Of a DNA stretch of 64,000 bases, positions 63,805 to 64,000 are shown piece after piece. This DNA comes from JANNPJ01 sp965200525 (GTDB lineage: Bacteria > Actinomycetota > Actinomycetes > Actinomycetales > Kineosporiaceae). The translations under genes and the position numbers were made by a program. Every line of letters starts with the position of its first letter. Within the stretch, counting starts at the first letter, position 1. A model generated the notes under the pieces. The model had not been told where the DNA came from. It was given only the letters and a program-made list of their open reading frames with translations, and ran no database searches. The stretch lies in contig OZ241368.1 of the NCBI GenBank assembly GCA_965200525.1, positions 4,464,001 to 4,528,000 of the forward strand, written 5' to 3'.

Positions 63805-64000
63805 ATGTCGACGACCGCTGCCCCCACCGCCGCCCGATCCGACGGCCGGGCCGTCGGCCAGCTGCGGGACGTGAAGATCACCCGCAACTGGCTCGACCAC
63901 GCCGAGGGCAGCGTCCTGGTCGAGTTCGGCCGGACCCGGGTGCTGTGCGCCGCGTCGTTCACCGAGGGCGTGCCCCGCTGGCGGCGCGGCAGCGGCGAGG
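63805..64000 (+). CDS. rph: ribonuclease PH, 5' part
   Basis: First 65 codons of RNase PH, a phosphorolytic 3'-5' exoribonuclease that matures tRNA 3' ends; the gene runs off the window. The N-terminal core matches the family closely: ARSDGRAVGQLRDVKITRNW, LDHAEGSVLVEFGRTRVLCA and SFTEGVPRWRRGSGE. ATG 63805 (MSTTAAPTAARSDGR) appears leaderless, 6 bases after TAGTCT. Confidence 0.96.
   Translation, partial: MSTTAAPTAARSDGRAVGQLRDVKITRNWLDHAEGSVLVEFGRTRVLCAASFTEGVPRWRRGSGE

Overview
This window is GC-rich, gene-dense chromosomal DNA from an actinobacterium (Actinomycetota). The evidence is strong G/C bias at third codon positions, frequent GTG starts, many start codons that sit 6-8 bases after a TANNNT box with no leader, and actinobacterial families (DUF3039, DUF2017, DUF6069, SARP/BTAD regulators, ECF sigma factors with a SnoaL tail, D-arabinono-lactone oxidase). 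Gene content recalls Nakamurella/Frankia-like lineages, but that placement is a guess.

Layout. 1-2830: end of smpB, a DUF2207 membrane protein and the tmRNA gene ssrA with its terminator (trans-translation module). 2830-10700: an accretion zone beginning at the 3' end of the tmRNA. It holds two degenerate copies of the tmRNA tail plus hairpin, a WYL regulator, an epoxide-hydrolase-like gene, an ECF sigma factor with a DHFR-like protein, a quinone-oxidoreductase-like gene, and several broken genes (VOC, luciferase-like, alpha/beta hydrolase). 10700-20400: a beta-helix protein, an NCS1 nucleobase permease with a Cys/His tail, a large hybrid sensor kinase translationally coupled to an unusual SARP-receiver fusion, and an MFS exporter/TetR pair. 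20400-29090: a TPR protein, a stand-alone divergent EF-Tu, a decayed fic gene behind a phased operator array, a sedolisin, an FAD oxidoreductase, and a low-GC patch with remnants of a regulator and a secreted toxin-like protein.

29090-39540: signalling genes (multi-PAS kinase; DUF6069-DesK/NarL-type two-component operon leading into NAD synthase nadE; ECF sigma divergent from a Ser/Thr kinase; a lipoprotein). 39600-47850: D-threonine-aldolase-like enzyme divergent from D-arabinono-lactone oxidase, TetR, DEAD-box RNA helicase, flavoprotein disulfide reductase, LacI regulator. 48100-57000: a GGDEF/EAL protein, ACT-containing malic enzyme, YqgE, DUF3039, a polytopic glycosyltransferase-like protein and a superfamily-2 helicase. 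57000-64000: zinc-ribbon protein, FAD-linked oxidase, NAD salvage genes pncA and pncB, DUF2017 and ClpS, an MBL hydrolase and the start of rph.

The genes most worth following are the SARP-REC/hybrid-kinase/permease cluster, the divergent EF-Tu with interleaved inverted repeats in its leader, the fic locus with its phased operators, and two leaderless upstream ORFs that end in four-base stop/start overlaps with a helicase and an MBL hydrolase. Functions are read from sequence and remembered family features; no database search was possible.
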